A stretch of DNA of 64,000 nt from Coccinella septempunctata. Its lineage: Eukaryota; Arthropoda; Insecta; Coleoptera; Coccinellidae. The DNA is taken from contig NC_058193.1 of NCBI RefSeq assembly GCF_907165205.1, forward strand, positions 33,927,521 through 33,991,520, in the 5' to 3' direction. A model generated the notes under the pieces. The model was not told where the DNA came from. It worked only from the letters and a program-made list of their open reading frames with translations, and did not search any database. Positions 23,678-35,560 of this stretch are shown here, one piece after another. The position numbers were made by a program, and so were the translations under genes. Position 1 is the first letter of the stretch. The number at the start of each line of letters is the position of its first letter.

Positions 23678-26114
23678 ATGATAGACGAATGCAATTTAGA
23701 TGATGATTCCACTTCACAGTTCAGAGGAGGATCTTTGAGGATTCATCCAGGAGGAAGTAAATCCGAACTTTTACCGAAATCTAAGGAAAATCAGAGCCTA
23801 GATAAGGAAAATGCGAGAATTAACTCAAATTGTAACTGGGGACAGACTTTTATGTCTCCCTTCGCTTCTTTGCCTAACAAATGTAATACTTTAATTCATT
23901 TGTATTTGATAACTTGGTTTTTTGCATATTTCTCGTTCTAGTATCTGTTAATATCTGGGGTACTAAACCCGAACCAAAAATAGAAAGGACAGCCTCTCAA
24001 ACAGCGCCTATGACCCAACAGAGAACTATACAATCATCCGTTATTATACCAGAAGACCCATGTAATTATTTCACTTTTCGGGATGGGGTTGTGGATAATG
24101 CAGTAAAGGAATGTAGGGATGAATTTTTGGATGAAGATTGTGATGGCCCTCTTTTAGCCTACTTTCTGCTTACTCAGTGAGTAATTGATAATTTTTAATT
24201 TCGTCTTAGTTTCACCAGACATCTTAGAGGTAGTGTTTACATCATTACATACTTTGATTCACATCCAGGATCAATCATTGGGATACAGACAAGGAAAGAC
24301 TCATCCTTTTGACACCAAAAACTCTAGTCATTGCTAAATATGATTTTATTGCTCTCAAACGTTTAGGATATAAAAAATTACCTTTGGATTTGGTGGAGCA
24401 ATTACACGTTGGCGATCTAGTCTACCCTAATGGATCATTGATTCCGTAAGTTTATTATTTGCTTAATTTCTCCCTTGCTTTATAGGTTTTTGGGAAGCCT
24501 CATTCAAGCTTTGATCAACATGGGGTTCATCTGAATAAAGATTTTTACATTTTGTTCTTTCCTCATTACTTCTGAAGTTTGCAGTATATGAAATTCCATA
24601 AATTCTTTACGAAGAAAGAAATGAAACTCATTCAATACTTCTCAGTGGTAACCTCATATATAGATTTTCATATCTTTTTACACCAACATTTTAGATATTA
24701 CAGGATTTATGCACACTTTTTTGGATGGTGAAGTAGTTGTGGAAAAAAAAAATTAGTATTTGAATGATATGCTTCACATTTATTGCTTCAAATAATTTAT
24801 TTACTTCCGTGATTGCAATTGTACCCCCTCCCCTTATGCTTAAGGATCATTTTAAATCGAGTTGATTTAAACTTAATAAGAGAGAAATCGTTTATTTTAT
24901 AGTTATTGAGTTAAATTTGTGGATCAGTAAGATATCTGGGGTATAACTATACTATGAGTATACTATGATTTGGAAATCACTGAACAAAAAAAATTATTTC
25001 AACAAAATATATCAAACTTCTGCTCATCAAATTCTTGGCTTATTCTTTTCTCTTCATCATTTTCCTGAGCACTCAAAAAGATATAAATGAAATATTTATC
25101 ACAATTTATTTTCTACAGTCGTTTAAATGGAGTCACTGATGGATTGACTAATTTTTTGGAGAATTGTCTTTTTTCTCGATGGGGAAATACTGAAAGTAAA
25201 CCAATGAATAACTTCTACCAATCTAGGTATTTTAATAATGCTTTTATGCAAGAACGGCTTTTTCTTCTTGAGTTTGCTTTGCGAATTTGTGAATAACAAC
25301 AGTTATGTTATTTTGCTGAATATGTAGTTAGAAGTAGAAATAGAGTTTCCTGACTGAGGAGGAACTAATAGACAACAGTGTACTATGTGATAAAAACTTG
25401 AAATGTACACAAGAATAACTCTTACCAGCGAGTCAAGTAGCTTTGCAGTGTGATATTTTTCGACAACTTTGTGCATTGTGTATGTAGTAAGCGCCCCTCC
25501 AAAATTCTGAAGAAGGGATAATCTTCAACAGGGACAGAAATATGAGAGGAGCAAGATTGATGTGGAAACAGGAGAAACCAGCGAGTTTGGGATCCAAATG
25601 GAATCCTTTCACTGACAACGTTCCATTTTGCACGTTCACATATCATCCTCTGTATTTCCACAAAGGTAATTCATCAAGTTATTTCTTTAGATTGTTCCAA
25701 ATTCGAAATATCGCCAAGTTGATCCCAAGAGATTAGTCTGTGTCTTTAATTATTTTGAGTATAGATGTTAGAATGATACATTTGAAAAAAAAATTTGTGC
25801 GGCACTTAAACGCTCAAACAATTTGAAATTTTGAGACCCAGTATCAGTGTAATTTTTCTCATCAGTATCCTGAAACGTCTATTTTCGCAGATGGTACGGT
25901 TGAACCTAGGAGGAATATTTTCGATTTGGACGCATTCGTAGACAAACTATGCGACGTTTTCGTCGCCATGCAGTTGAAGAAATCAGACGAAAAGGATTAT
26001 TGTGCTATATATCGCAAGACTATCGTACTTGAAAATTACGTTGGCATCGGTTCCTTGCTGCACAATCGAAACGCACTGGGATTTTTTAAAGTAAGAGGAA
26101 AGTTCAGCTTCTAG
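23678..26114 (+). CDS. TPRG1L: Tumor protein p63-regulated gene 1-like protein (hSac2 domain)
   Basis: Six coding exons give 360 residues with continuous phase: 23678-23882, 23942-24176, 24269-24445, 25119-25226, 25532-25665 and 25891-26114. The N-terminal ~115 residues are polar and low in conservation. The conserved core runs from YFTFRDGVVDNAVKEC through INHWDTDKERLILLTP, KTLVIAKYDFIALKRLGYKK, LHVGDLVYPNGSLIP and RLNGVTDG. It ends LENYVGIGSLLHNRNALG and FFKVRGKFSF. This pattern fits the TPRG1/TPRG1L (Mover) family, in which the vertebrate member is a synaptic-vesicle-associated protein. The insect role is not well defined. It is longer than the vertebrate protein because of the N-terminal tail. 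AATAAA is at 26335. Family assignment is from remembered motifs, so moderate confidence. Confidence 0.82.
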
Positions 26115-26344
26115 GCGAAACAGTTGGGGAAAAGCAATAAGTATAATAAAAGGGAATATTCATTAATTTTCACTAGGGGATGTGCACCTGGATCATGATG
26201 TAGCGTTATTGGTTCGTAGAAAAGAAAGAAAGATAGAACATATAATAAAAAGAAAAACAAAAATACTTGGTGTTGAGTGTTCCTATATTTTATTCTTATT
26301 CTTTTTCGGAATTTATTGCTTTGATCTGTGTGCCAATAAATGTC

Positions 26345-27587
26345 AATTTATCTCAATTTAACATATCTAAAGAACCATGAAACTAGTGGACTTGATAACC
26401 AAAGATGAAGATATAGAAAATATATATATGTATACACAGTTGAAATTTCAGTGATATATTCAGATGCGAAAAAAACCAAACTGATATATCTCCAACAAGA
26501 TATTTATATTCGCAAATTATTTTATGAAGTATATTTTATATTGAACATTTGCAACTTTTTAATTTTTTCTATACTACCAAACTTTTCAGGGTACCCTAAC
26601 GGGACCAAGATATACATTAATTTTATCTCACTATAGTCATTTTATTGTAGTTTTATGCTTATCTCACAAAAATGAGTTAGCATATAGTAAATGGGCCAGT
26701 TTTCGAAATGATGTACTTTAATCTTATCCTATGCTGCACTTTTATAATAAAGTTGGACAGTTCTTGAAAAAATTATTCGAATATAAAAAAATATCCTACG
26801 CACTACTATTTGATAAGCTCGAATATTTTGAAAAGAAACCTACTTATACAATCCTACCATTATTTTTTGTGCATTTTCAGAGCGATTCAAAAGTTTATTT
26901 ATACAACGTACGTTCAAAAAAAACAGGCCATGTAATTTTTAAGAATAATATCACGTGTTTAAACGTAATACTTAACTTCTTCCGTGGCGATTATCTTCGA
27001 TAAAACTATCAAGTTAGTACCTACTAGAAATTACTCCTAACATGTTTTTATATCGAAAATAATTAATGTTTACATATTTTCGCCATGATTGAATCTGGTG
27101 GCACAAGCTAAGACACGTTTAGACTCGGCGAACATTGAACTTAAAAATTCCACAGCCTACTTGACGCCAAATTTTTGGAGCGCACGGTGCTTATAATTAA
27201 CCAATAATGGCTTCAATGAAATCTCAAAACACCAGGAATACTTTTTACCCCTGGATATAATGTAATTAAAGTGGAGGAACCTTTAACAATATCCGTTTAC
27301 GTTTTCATAAAAACAAAACCAATCAATTCATGCTCTTATCCTCGCAGCGGTGTCTATTAATACTAAATCATCCGATGCTTCTATATTCAAGGTATGAAAA
27401 TATTCAATATAATATCAATATCGAATTGCATGCTTGTTGTCAAATAAATGCACTTGACTGAGCATCTAATGATTTTCAACAAAAATACTTTTCACATTCC
27501 TATTTTTTTCACAAAACTATTTTTTTATTCAAACATATGTTGTTCTTTACTAATTTTTAACCTATCGAATATTTTGTGATATTAAGC
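26345..27587. other. Intergenic, AT-rich, no gene seen
   Basis: Only short AT-rich ORFs (for example 26731-27003) with no protein signature. No repeat was recognised by eye. Confidence 0.45.
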
Positions 27588-27750
27588 CATAGCCCACTAG
27601 AATGAAACAGGCCGGAAGGAAGACGAATTCCACAGACTTCAACAGAGAAAAAAGAATACAGCATTACTAAAACCTAAGGAACATCTGAAAGTCCGAAATG
27701 CTGTAACACTCCGGGGTCAATTCTAACCTGTTTCATTTTAGTAGGCTATG
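27588..27750. mobile_element. Short inverted-repeat element (MITE-like), 163 bp
   Basis: CATAGCCCACTAGAATGAAA (plus CAGG) at 27588-27611 is the inverse of the last 24 bases (CCTG, then TTTCATTTTAGTAGGCTATG at 27731-27750), with two mismatches. The interior has no coding capacity. No clear target duplication is visible, so the superfamily is open. Confidence 0.65.
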
Positions 27751-28153
27751 TATAACCAATATGTTAAAAATTTTGTGTGTATTTTATCATAAGTTTTATT
27801 AATGTTATCTGTTTTTTTTATCAAGAACTGTTATTGGATACCCATGTATGGTCGAATGTAAAATGTTCCTTAATAAAACAGAATAAACGGTAATTTGTGT
27901 TCGTTATTTGTTAAGTCCTAAGAACAAAAGTACCTCTTCATCGTTACGCGGAGTTCTGTAGTGAAAAAAAATTGAAGGAAAAAATGATATATTCAATGAA
28001 ATAAAAGTATGACAAAGACAAAAAATAATCTTGCTATTTAGATATCATTATTCAACTAAAAAAATATGGTTCATCTCCTACTCCTATATGGTTTGATTTC
28101 TGCTTTATTAGTCTTATGAGTACATTTAAAATACTAACTAGTTTTTATTCAAA

Positions 28154-30181
28154 TTATTTTTTTTCATGTTTGCCTATGTTCTGTACAATTTTTCGCAATT
28201 CCTCCCAATTATTCATAGCATCTTCGAAGAATAAATCTTGATCCTCTACTTGGTAAATATTGCTTGGAATACCTATTGTAGTTTTGAATTCGACAAGAAG
28301 TTCTTCCAGATAGTTATGATTTTTTTCGTAACCAGGCGGAAATTTGAGCTTGCCGTTGCCACATATCACTTCCGGACTTTTTTTTGATTTCATTAATTCT
28401 TTCTTTTCCTCATTCAACAAGTGGGTGAACTCGTTCCAGACTATTGAACATTCCTTCATTGCTTCTTGTAGTTCCTTGTCAAGTTCTTCTATATCCTTGA
28501 CATCACATCTGATGGTTGGGCAGTTTACTGATGCTGATAGGGCAGCTTTGTCTTTGTGAATTGGATAATCTTCAGGTAAAATAAACCTATTTTCAGTTTC
28601 AGGAATTAAACTTCCATTAATCATTTCAAGGTTCGTTGATCCATCTATAAATCTTCTTTTTATACCCTTACTAGAACTATTATCACTGATGTGAGGAGTA
28701 TTTTGAACTTGCAATATTTGGCTGAAACTATCAGGAATGCTATATCCTACATCTGATGTAGAAATATTTTTTGTTTTTTGTATTTCCATATGATCTTTTT
28801 CCAAGGAACTTTGTTCCGAATTTTTTTTATGGAAATTATGAGATTTGTCAATGAAATTTTCATTTGGTTGCTTATTGTTACCAAGTACACAATCATTATT
28901 TACAGCAATCAAATTATTTTCTTGTTTTGGATTAAAATTCCCAAAACTGCCCAAGTTACTGAAGAAATATATTTCACTCTGCTCACTAACATCATTAGTT
29001 TCCTCTGATTCAACACTCATTAATGAACAGCCATATTCATTATTTTCTTGTGTACCTAGTATTTCAAGTTCATTTTTCTCTCGTTCATTCTTTTCAGAAC
29101 TATGTCCAGACGGCACATATTGATCTACATCGATATTCTCTGTTTCCTTCAAACTCAAATTGTTAAAATTTTTAACATAATTATTCATTTTGAGCTCTGA
29201 TGATGAATGATTTGTGGATTTACAATTTTTCTGTTCCTCTGGGCAATTTCTTGTATGCATGTGACCATTTTTATTCTTAGTATAAAAGTGAGATTTTGGT
29301 TTGAATCTACTGCTGCATGTTCCTATTGGAAATGGCTCAAGGAATAAGTCTTGACTCACTCTACCTGCCGTTTGGCTCACACTGCTATTGTTAAAAGGTG
29401 TAGCATTGTTTACTAAATTTTGAGTATTGTTGGTCAATTCTAATAATGATTCCTTCATCCACGAGGAATTTTCAGTTCTAAGTGTATTTTCTTCTATATT
29501 GCATGTTCCTTCACCCTCATTGAGAGTTAAACTGTTAGAAAAAACTTTCTGGTTCTGCTGTTCTGAACAGTTTTTTTCATCTGCCTCATTATTTTGCGAG
29601 TAGAAATTTCTATTTGTTAATGCCAGGGATGAGAGATCTAGACTTGTATCAATGGTTTGGACCGCAATTTCTCTAAAGCACGTTTTTTCCAAAGATTCGT
29701 TTTGCATACAATTCACTGATGAAACATTAGAGGGAACAGTATGAAAATTAACGTTTGTTAACGCTAAAGAAGATAAAGATGGAGTTTCTCCTAATGTAGA
29801 TACTCCAGACGAACTTCCAGAGGCCTTCTTAGCAATCATATCGTTTTTACTCATTTGAAGGGAGGAAAATGTTATTTCTCCTGAACTAATAGCTTGTTCA
29901 AATTCCATAATGCTGTCGTTTATACTGAGAAGCATATTCTTTATTCTTTTACGGAAAGCTTCAATTTCGTCCTCGTTCGTAATTAATTTATTTATTTGAT
30001 TCAGAAACTGACTGACTTCATGACCTTCCAAGAACTTCTTCATTTTGATATGATCTAATATACGATTGTGAATGTATTTCAACCGAATTAAAGCGTTGTT
30101 TTTTACTTTAATATGCTTTTTTGTTGTTAACGAACAGTATTTCAGTTCGGATGGATTTGATGAATGTTTTGGAAGCCCCAT
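28154..30181 (-). CDS. Uncharacterised intronless 675-aa protein
   Basis: One uninterrupted ORF of 675 codons on the minus strand, the longest single ORF in the window. I do not recognise a family. The N-terminal ~110 residues are basic and helical (KNNALIRLKYIHNRILDHIK, EAFRKRIKNMLLSINDSI). Residues ~120-550 are Ser/Asn-rich, low in hydrophobics and probably disordered, with the motif SLSSLALTN.NF occurring twice. The C-terminal ~110 residues are again helical and acidic (DIEELDKELQEAMKEC, NNWEELRKIVQNIG). There is no signal peptide or membrane segment, so it is probably nuclear or cytoplasmic. It is head-to-head with the C1GALT1/Cosmc-like gene, ~725 bases apart. The length and the two structured ends argue for a real gene. 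A retrogene origin is possible because there are no introns. Confidence 0.75.
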   Translation of the reverse strand: MGLPKHSSNPSELKYCSLTTKKHIKVKNNALIRLKYIHNRILDHIKMKKFLEGHEVSQFLNQINKLITNEDEIEAFRKRIKNMLLSINDSIMEFEQAISSGEITFSSLQMSKNDMIAKKASGSSSGVSTLGETPSLSSLALTNVNFHTVPSNVSSVNCMQNESLEKTCFREIAVQTIDTSLDLSSLALTNRNFYSQNNEADEKNCSEQQNQKVFSNSLTLNEGEGTCNIEENTLRTENSSWMKESLLELTNNTQNLVNNATPFNNSSVSQTAGRVSQDLFLEPFPIGTCSSRFKPKSHFYTKNKNGHMHTRNCPEEQKNCKSTNHSSSELKMNNYVKNFNNLSLKETENIDVDQYVPSGHSSEKNEREKNELEILGTQENNEYGCSLMSVESEETNDVSEQSEIYFFSNLGSFGNFNPKQENNLIAVNNDCVLGNNKQPNENFIDKSHNFHKKNSEQSSLEKDHMEIQKTKNISTSDVGYSIPDSFSQILQVQNTPHISDNSSSKGIKRRFIDGSTNLEMINGSLIPETENRFILPEDYPIHKDKAALSASVNCPTIRCDVKDIEELDKELQEAMKECSIVWNEFTHLLNEEKKELMKSKKSPEVICGNGKLKFPPGYEKNHNYLEELLVEFKTTIGIPSNIYQVEDQDLFFEDAMNNWEELRKIVQNIGKHEKK

Positions 30182-30537
30182 CTTAAGTGATTAGTCAAAT
30201 ATTCATTCCGATTAAATTAACATAAAATTCTATTTTGTCTTTTGAAATACTGAGTTGTGGTTCAAATTCAATTTTGAATTTTGAATTGTTCCAATCATAG
30301 AGCCGAAACAAATTGGTTGTGTGATTTGGGAACAAAATAGATCCACTACAGTGAATTCTGAATAACGTAGTCTCTTTTTACATGGAAAGTTTTCGTGTTG
30401 TAGCAAATTTATTTTCAACACTTATTTTATTGAGGTTTTTGAAAATATTTCGTACTACATTCTATGATCAGGTCTCCTTTTTTTTAATAGACAGGTGTAC
30501 ATAAATCTATGTTCTGTGGAGGACGATGAATTTAACA

Positions 30538-30759
30538 CAGGGATGGGCAAGGATAAACATTGTATGGATATTTTTTGTCATCAGTATCGTTAAATATCCA
30601 GTAAAAATATCGATATTTCGATATATCCGTATATTCATCAAAGTATTCGGAATTTACTGAATGAAACACGTGGTTGTACAACCACAAGCAATTCCACTGA
30701 ATTAAACTGATTTTCAACTTGCTAAAATCAAATTATCGGTTTTTTTTCGCCCATCCCTA
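30538..30759. mobile_element. Non-autonomous hAT-like element, 222 bp
   Basis: It starts CAGGGATGGGCAA (30538) and ends GCCCATCCCTA (30759), the inverted termini typical of many hAT elements. The flanks ATTTAACA and ACTTAACC agree at 6 of 8 bases, as a decayed 8-bp target duplication. The interior is AT-rich and non-coding. It lies in the divergent promoter region between the 675-aa gene and the C1GALT1-like gene. Confidence 0.7.
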
Positions 30760-30906
30760 ACTTAACCCAACATTTTGGATGTTTTTGATTCTTCTTGATC
30801 TTTCAAAAATCAAAACTACAAAGAGATTTTCCTTTGAAAAATGTTTAGTAATGAGTGTATACATTATATTGCATAATATAGTAAATTGAAGGGAAACTGG
30901 GAAATA

Positions 30907-33134
30907 ATGTGGTGCATGAATTCCCATATAATTTTCACATTTGGGTTTCTAAGTGGTACTATCATTTCAATTTTGTTTCAAAGCAAGAAGCAGCTATTCT
31001 TCAAAGATAATGATTCGTATAATCAAGGAATTACTTTCAAGCCACTGTATGCTCGAAAATATTCATCCTTTGATTTATTGAGATACGGAAATCATAATTT
31101 TATTACAGAATCTGAGTACTTGTTCCAAAGCATAAAAATTCTTTGTTTGATTTTCGTTTTCAAAGATAAAAATTTCGAATCTATCGAAAATACTTGGGGA
31201 AAACACTGCAATGCACTCGAGAAGTTGTATATTGATAAAACAAGAAGTATATTTCCTTCAAAATCAAACGCTAGAGCAAACTCTTGGATTCTGTTTTGCG
31301 AAAAAGTGAAAAAAACCCCAGAATATTACAACTGGCTCCTAGTTGTCAATGATGATACTTATGTAATAATGGATAATTTACGTTATTACCTTGCAAATAA
31401 AAATAGTTCAGAAAATTTTTATTTGGGTCATCCTGTTAAATTTTGGAATACCCATTATAACTTGGGTAGAGCTGGATATGTCATGAGCAAAGGAGTTATA
31501 GCCAAAATGCAAATCTCTACTTGTGATAACGATATTTCGTATAGAAATAAGGAAGATTATTTGTTAGGTAGTTAAATATTAAAATGTCTCTAGTTAGCAA
31601 AGAAAATGGAAAATTTAGAACTTAAAAAAAGCAATATTCTAGGTGCTGCGTTGGTACCTAGACTAGTTTTCTCATATTGTTGCTTTTAGGTAACTATTTG
31701 AAAAAATTGAATATTTCTGTCATGGATACTAAGGATGATTTTGGTCTTTCCCTCTTCCATCCTTATAATTTAAATAGGATTCTTTTCCCTGTTGAAAATC
31801 ACAAATTTCAATCAGTATATGAAGCCAAGTGTTGTAGTAGAAATACAATCACTTTCAATGTGAGTGTTCTTGAATTGATTTGGTGGAGGGTTAAATATGA
31901 AAGGATATACCTAACACACTAATAAGAATAATACAAAAGAGGGATGGTTATATAGATGTAATGGTTTGGAACTAAAGATTCGCATTGCTTGAGTAATTGG
32001 AGATTTGGGATCTTTTAAGTTATAAGCAACAATTTTCTCAAGGCAATATGAAGCGTCCCCCAGATACAAACGCTAGTAAAAATTCTAATTTGGGGTTGTA
32101 TTTACTGAGTAACTGTTGTTTTCATCCTTGCATACTGTTACTTATTTTTTCCTTGGCCATTGTTCCATTCAGATTAATATTGAAAAAAAAAATTTTCATG
32201 CATATCCAGATCATCTATAGTATAGAACGATAGAGGTACTTACACTACGGTTTTGTTCTTGTTTCAATGAGAAATGGCAAACTGTTGGAAGATAGATCGA
32301 CACGGAATTTTTTTTTAAACAGAATGTCAATAATAATCCGTTGATTACCAATAGTTTCCTTCTGTTTTTTGTTCGTTTGCCTGTATTCTTTGTGAACTAT
32401 TTCAAAAGCATATGATTAATGCAAAATTTATCACAATTTGTTACAATACTGATGAAATATTCGTTAGATAATAAAAAAAAATGGCGGTCAAGATGGCGGA
32501 TCATTTCTGCCTAGAATGAAGGTCATATTCAAAATGGCTAAATCAAGGTTTTAGAGATCGAAGATCATGATTTTTTGTCGAAATTATGGAGCCATATCCG
32601 AATGCATCATCCCAATAAGGCTAATCCATTGAGATTTTTGTAACATGTTCTTTTAATTTATTTTTGTTATCGTTCTTATTTCAGGCCATGGAAGCAAGTA
32701 AAATGTATACCTACCATTATTTGTTATACACTCTGCAGTTATTTTATGAGGGCCATTTAGGAAATCGTAAACCAGAGAAACCTCCTGATGAACTGGTAAG
32801 TTGATTTTATAGCTTTTGGGAATATTTGAATGAATGGCGGAATGAGTAATGACAGCATACCGCATATTTCTGCTCTAGAAGGGGTGTATTTCGTTATTCT
32901 TGATGAGTATTAACACTCTTCTATTGAGTCCCCTATATGAAGTTTTCTTGTAAATCTTCGCATACTTGAGTTTGACGAACAAATTTTCAGGTGTGGCAAA
33001 AATTCTTGAAAGACCAGAATTTGCCTCTCAATATAACAAACGAGGAGTACTACAACGCATGGGATAAATTAATCGATAGCCCTGATGCTTTTGGAAGGAA
33101 CATGAAAAGAGAAGATTATTCTGATATGGAATAG
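30907..33134 (+). CDS. C1GALT1 / Cosmc (C1GALT1C1)-like glycosyltransferase-family protein
   Basis: Four coding exons give 361 residues with continuous phase: 30907-31567, 31690-31859, 32685-32795 and 32991-33134. The protein is type II: a hydrophobic segment lies at residues ~7-24, followed by a lumenal domain. Family blocks are ENTWGKHCN, YYNWLLVVNDDTYVIMDNLR, SSENFYLGHPVKFW, GRAGYVMSKGVI, GLSLFHPYNLNR, EAKCCSRNTITFN and YTLQLFYEGHLG. The DDD metal-binding motif of core-1 beta-1,3-galactosyltransferase is NDD here (residues 148-150). FYLGH and the CCS..TITFN tail resemble Cosmc, the ER chaperone of that enzyme. It could therefore be a Cosmc-type chaperone or a divergent transferase of mucin-type O-glycosylation. 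A C-terminal extension of ~50 residues (PLNITNEEYYNAWDKL) goes beyond human Cosmc. AATAAA is at 33537. Confidence 0.8.
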
Positions 33135-33559
33135 ACACACTGTAGGTGGATGAATTGATTATGTAGGTACATTGTACAAAAACATTTTTACTGCCACCCT
33201 TTCGATACCCACCCAAATGAATGGATTTCTATCTGGGTGGGTAGCCCCTCTGCCACCCTATTGCTATGCCACTGCATGCATCTATAAAATGCGCAGAAAG
33301 TTTTTTAACCTTCATCTCATCAATGGAGGATACCCTTATCTCATCATTCATCAGCGACACAGATTACAGATAATCTGTGATTAGCGACACACTTTCTAAT
33401 ATGTTTTAATCTCTTATTTTCAGAATTCCTTTTTGGACACTCTTGGAATGTGATCTAGCTCAAGTTGTTTGAGTGACTTCAATCGTGTGTTGGTTTCACT
33501 GAATTAATTTATAGAACTTTTGAAATATAGATTATAAATAAATGAATTGTTTTGTATTG

Positions 33560-34849
33560 TGAAATAAATATAAAAGATATATAGTGTTTTCTTCCATATC
33601 TACCCCATAGGCTCAAATATAAAAAAGTCCCAAATCGATAATGGTGAGAAAAGATTAATGGGAATGGCTTCTGAATTTTGATAGCCTTTCAGTACAAACT
33701 TACGAACAGTCTGATACTTCCCCTCCATTGAATTCAACGGATGATAATACTATTTTGGCAGGACCAAAAGCAATTTCCTGTTGTCTTATCTCTGAATGCA
33801 CCGAACGTCGCAAAAAATAATCTGCGGAGATTATTAATTTAGACGTAAAATAATCCAAGATCAATGCAGGATCTGTCCAAGTATCAGTGAACGAAAAGCC
33901 TACTATGTTCATTTAAGAAATGTAAAATTTCCTTCAGCCTTCTGCTGAATTTCTGTTAACCAATGAGAGTGCTTTAATATGCCTGACGAAACTGATACAC
34001 CTGATAGCGGGAAATTTCAAATAGATTCAAAGTTCAAGAAAGACAACTGCTTGTTTTTTTCAATTCAAGCTGTTTTTACTTTTTGCACTTTTCTAGTAGT
34101 AATAATTTGGCTTTAAAATTTTTAGATCGGTGTAAAATATTAACGCCTTTTTTAAGAACGTTTAAGATACGTTTTCACGCAACTGTTCTGAATTCGAGAA
34201 TTATTATTTTCAAGTATTCATCGTCAGGATCACTTGGCTTCTGTTGAAGAAACTTATAGAAGCACTATTCTTTAAGATATCGTAGGAGAAAAAGCTTTAC
34301 TATCTTCTAAAATTCAAATCCCCTCTATCAGAAGAAATACATTCATAATGGTTTTATGAATATTTACTTGGAGATTGACCCGTAAAAGAATGTACTAAAA
34401 GCTTTGCTAAAAGTAAGCTCCTCAAAACTATTTCATGAGACTAAATGCGGAAACCATCCAACACCAATTCAGAGAGAACACTTAAAAAAATAGCATTTGT
34501 TTGTTTTTTAAACTTTGTTCATGAGGATGTGCGAATGTCAAGGCTTATCAATATAAACAGGAAAAGGAGTGGGGTTAAGGATGAATTATGTAGTCAAATA
34601 TAGATGGTCTCAATGAAACTATAAGATAATATGCTATTCGCTCTTCTGCGAATTGTACGAGGCCCTGATAAAAGTGAAGGAGCATCAGCATCCCAGACCC
34701 AGGTTGAATTTGTCGCCACTTCAAGGTAAAAATATACGATTAGGCTCAGTGGTTGGCCTTCCCACTGTGGTAACAAGGATACAGTTTCAAAGTTGCAATT
34801 CAAAACCGAGATTGAAAATGTTCCAAATTTGAGATATGACATTTTTTAT
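33560..34849. other. Intergenic, no gene seen
   Basis: No coding exon recognised. Short ORFs only. Confidence 0.45.
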
Positions 34850-35010
34850 GAACATTCTTGAAGGGTAGGTATATAGGGCGAATCTTTGACTCGTACAAAT
34901 ATTTTAACAGTAGATTCTTGAGGTCAAAAGAAACAATTTCATTTTTTACTATTTTTTCCGAATCGGCTCGGTTTAAAAGATACAGGCTGTTGAAAAACCA
35001 CATAAAAATT
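34850..35010 (-). repeat. Dispersed ~100-bp repeat, copy 4
   Basis: A minus-strand copy: GAATCTTTGACTCGTACAAA, CAGTAGATTCTTGAGGTCAA, TTCCGAATCGGCTCGGTTTA, AAAGATACAGGCTGTTG. Confidence 0.75.
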
Positions 35011-35439
35011 TTTTATTTTTAGTTCTGTCTCACAAACGGTTTTATCGAATGAAATGAATTTTGGAATATAGTTTTTCATTTACTTGATGCATCATTTTCA
35101 AACACAAGATACCATCCATGCGTCTTCCAGTTTTCTCATTATGACCATTACCTACCCTAAAAATACCAATAATTCAAAGAACCCAACTCTTGAACCTAAG
35201 TTGGACGCTATCTAATGAATATTTGAACGTTTTGTAAAATAAAAGAACTCTTCATATTTTCTCGTATAATGCTACGTTTTCAAGTAATCTGATGTTCAAA
35301 AATTAAAAAATTTCTATGAAATTTGAAAAATTGGGTAATTTGCCTGAATGCAACTCTGTCTGAAAGATCCACAGATGTGTAGTGCCACAGATTCAGCTAG
35401 TTATTATAAAGGCAATTTTGTTCTTCCAGGGGTGGCACA

Positions 35440-35560
35440 GCCCATTTTGAAAACTTAAAATGGCTATATCTTTTTATCAGTCGGAAAAAATAGCAAAGAA
35501 AAAAAGTGTTTCTTTTGACCTCAAGAATCTACTGTTAAAATATTTGTTCCAGTCACAAAA
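35440..35560 (+). repeat. Dispersed ~100-bp repeat, copy 5
   Basis: A plus-strand copy: AAAATGGCTATATCTTTTTA, GTCGGAAAAAATAGC, TTTCTTTTGACCTCAAGAAT, CTACTGTTAAAATATTTG. With copy 4 it forms an inverted pair ~430 bases apart. Confidence 0.75.
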
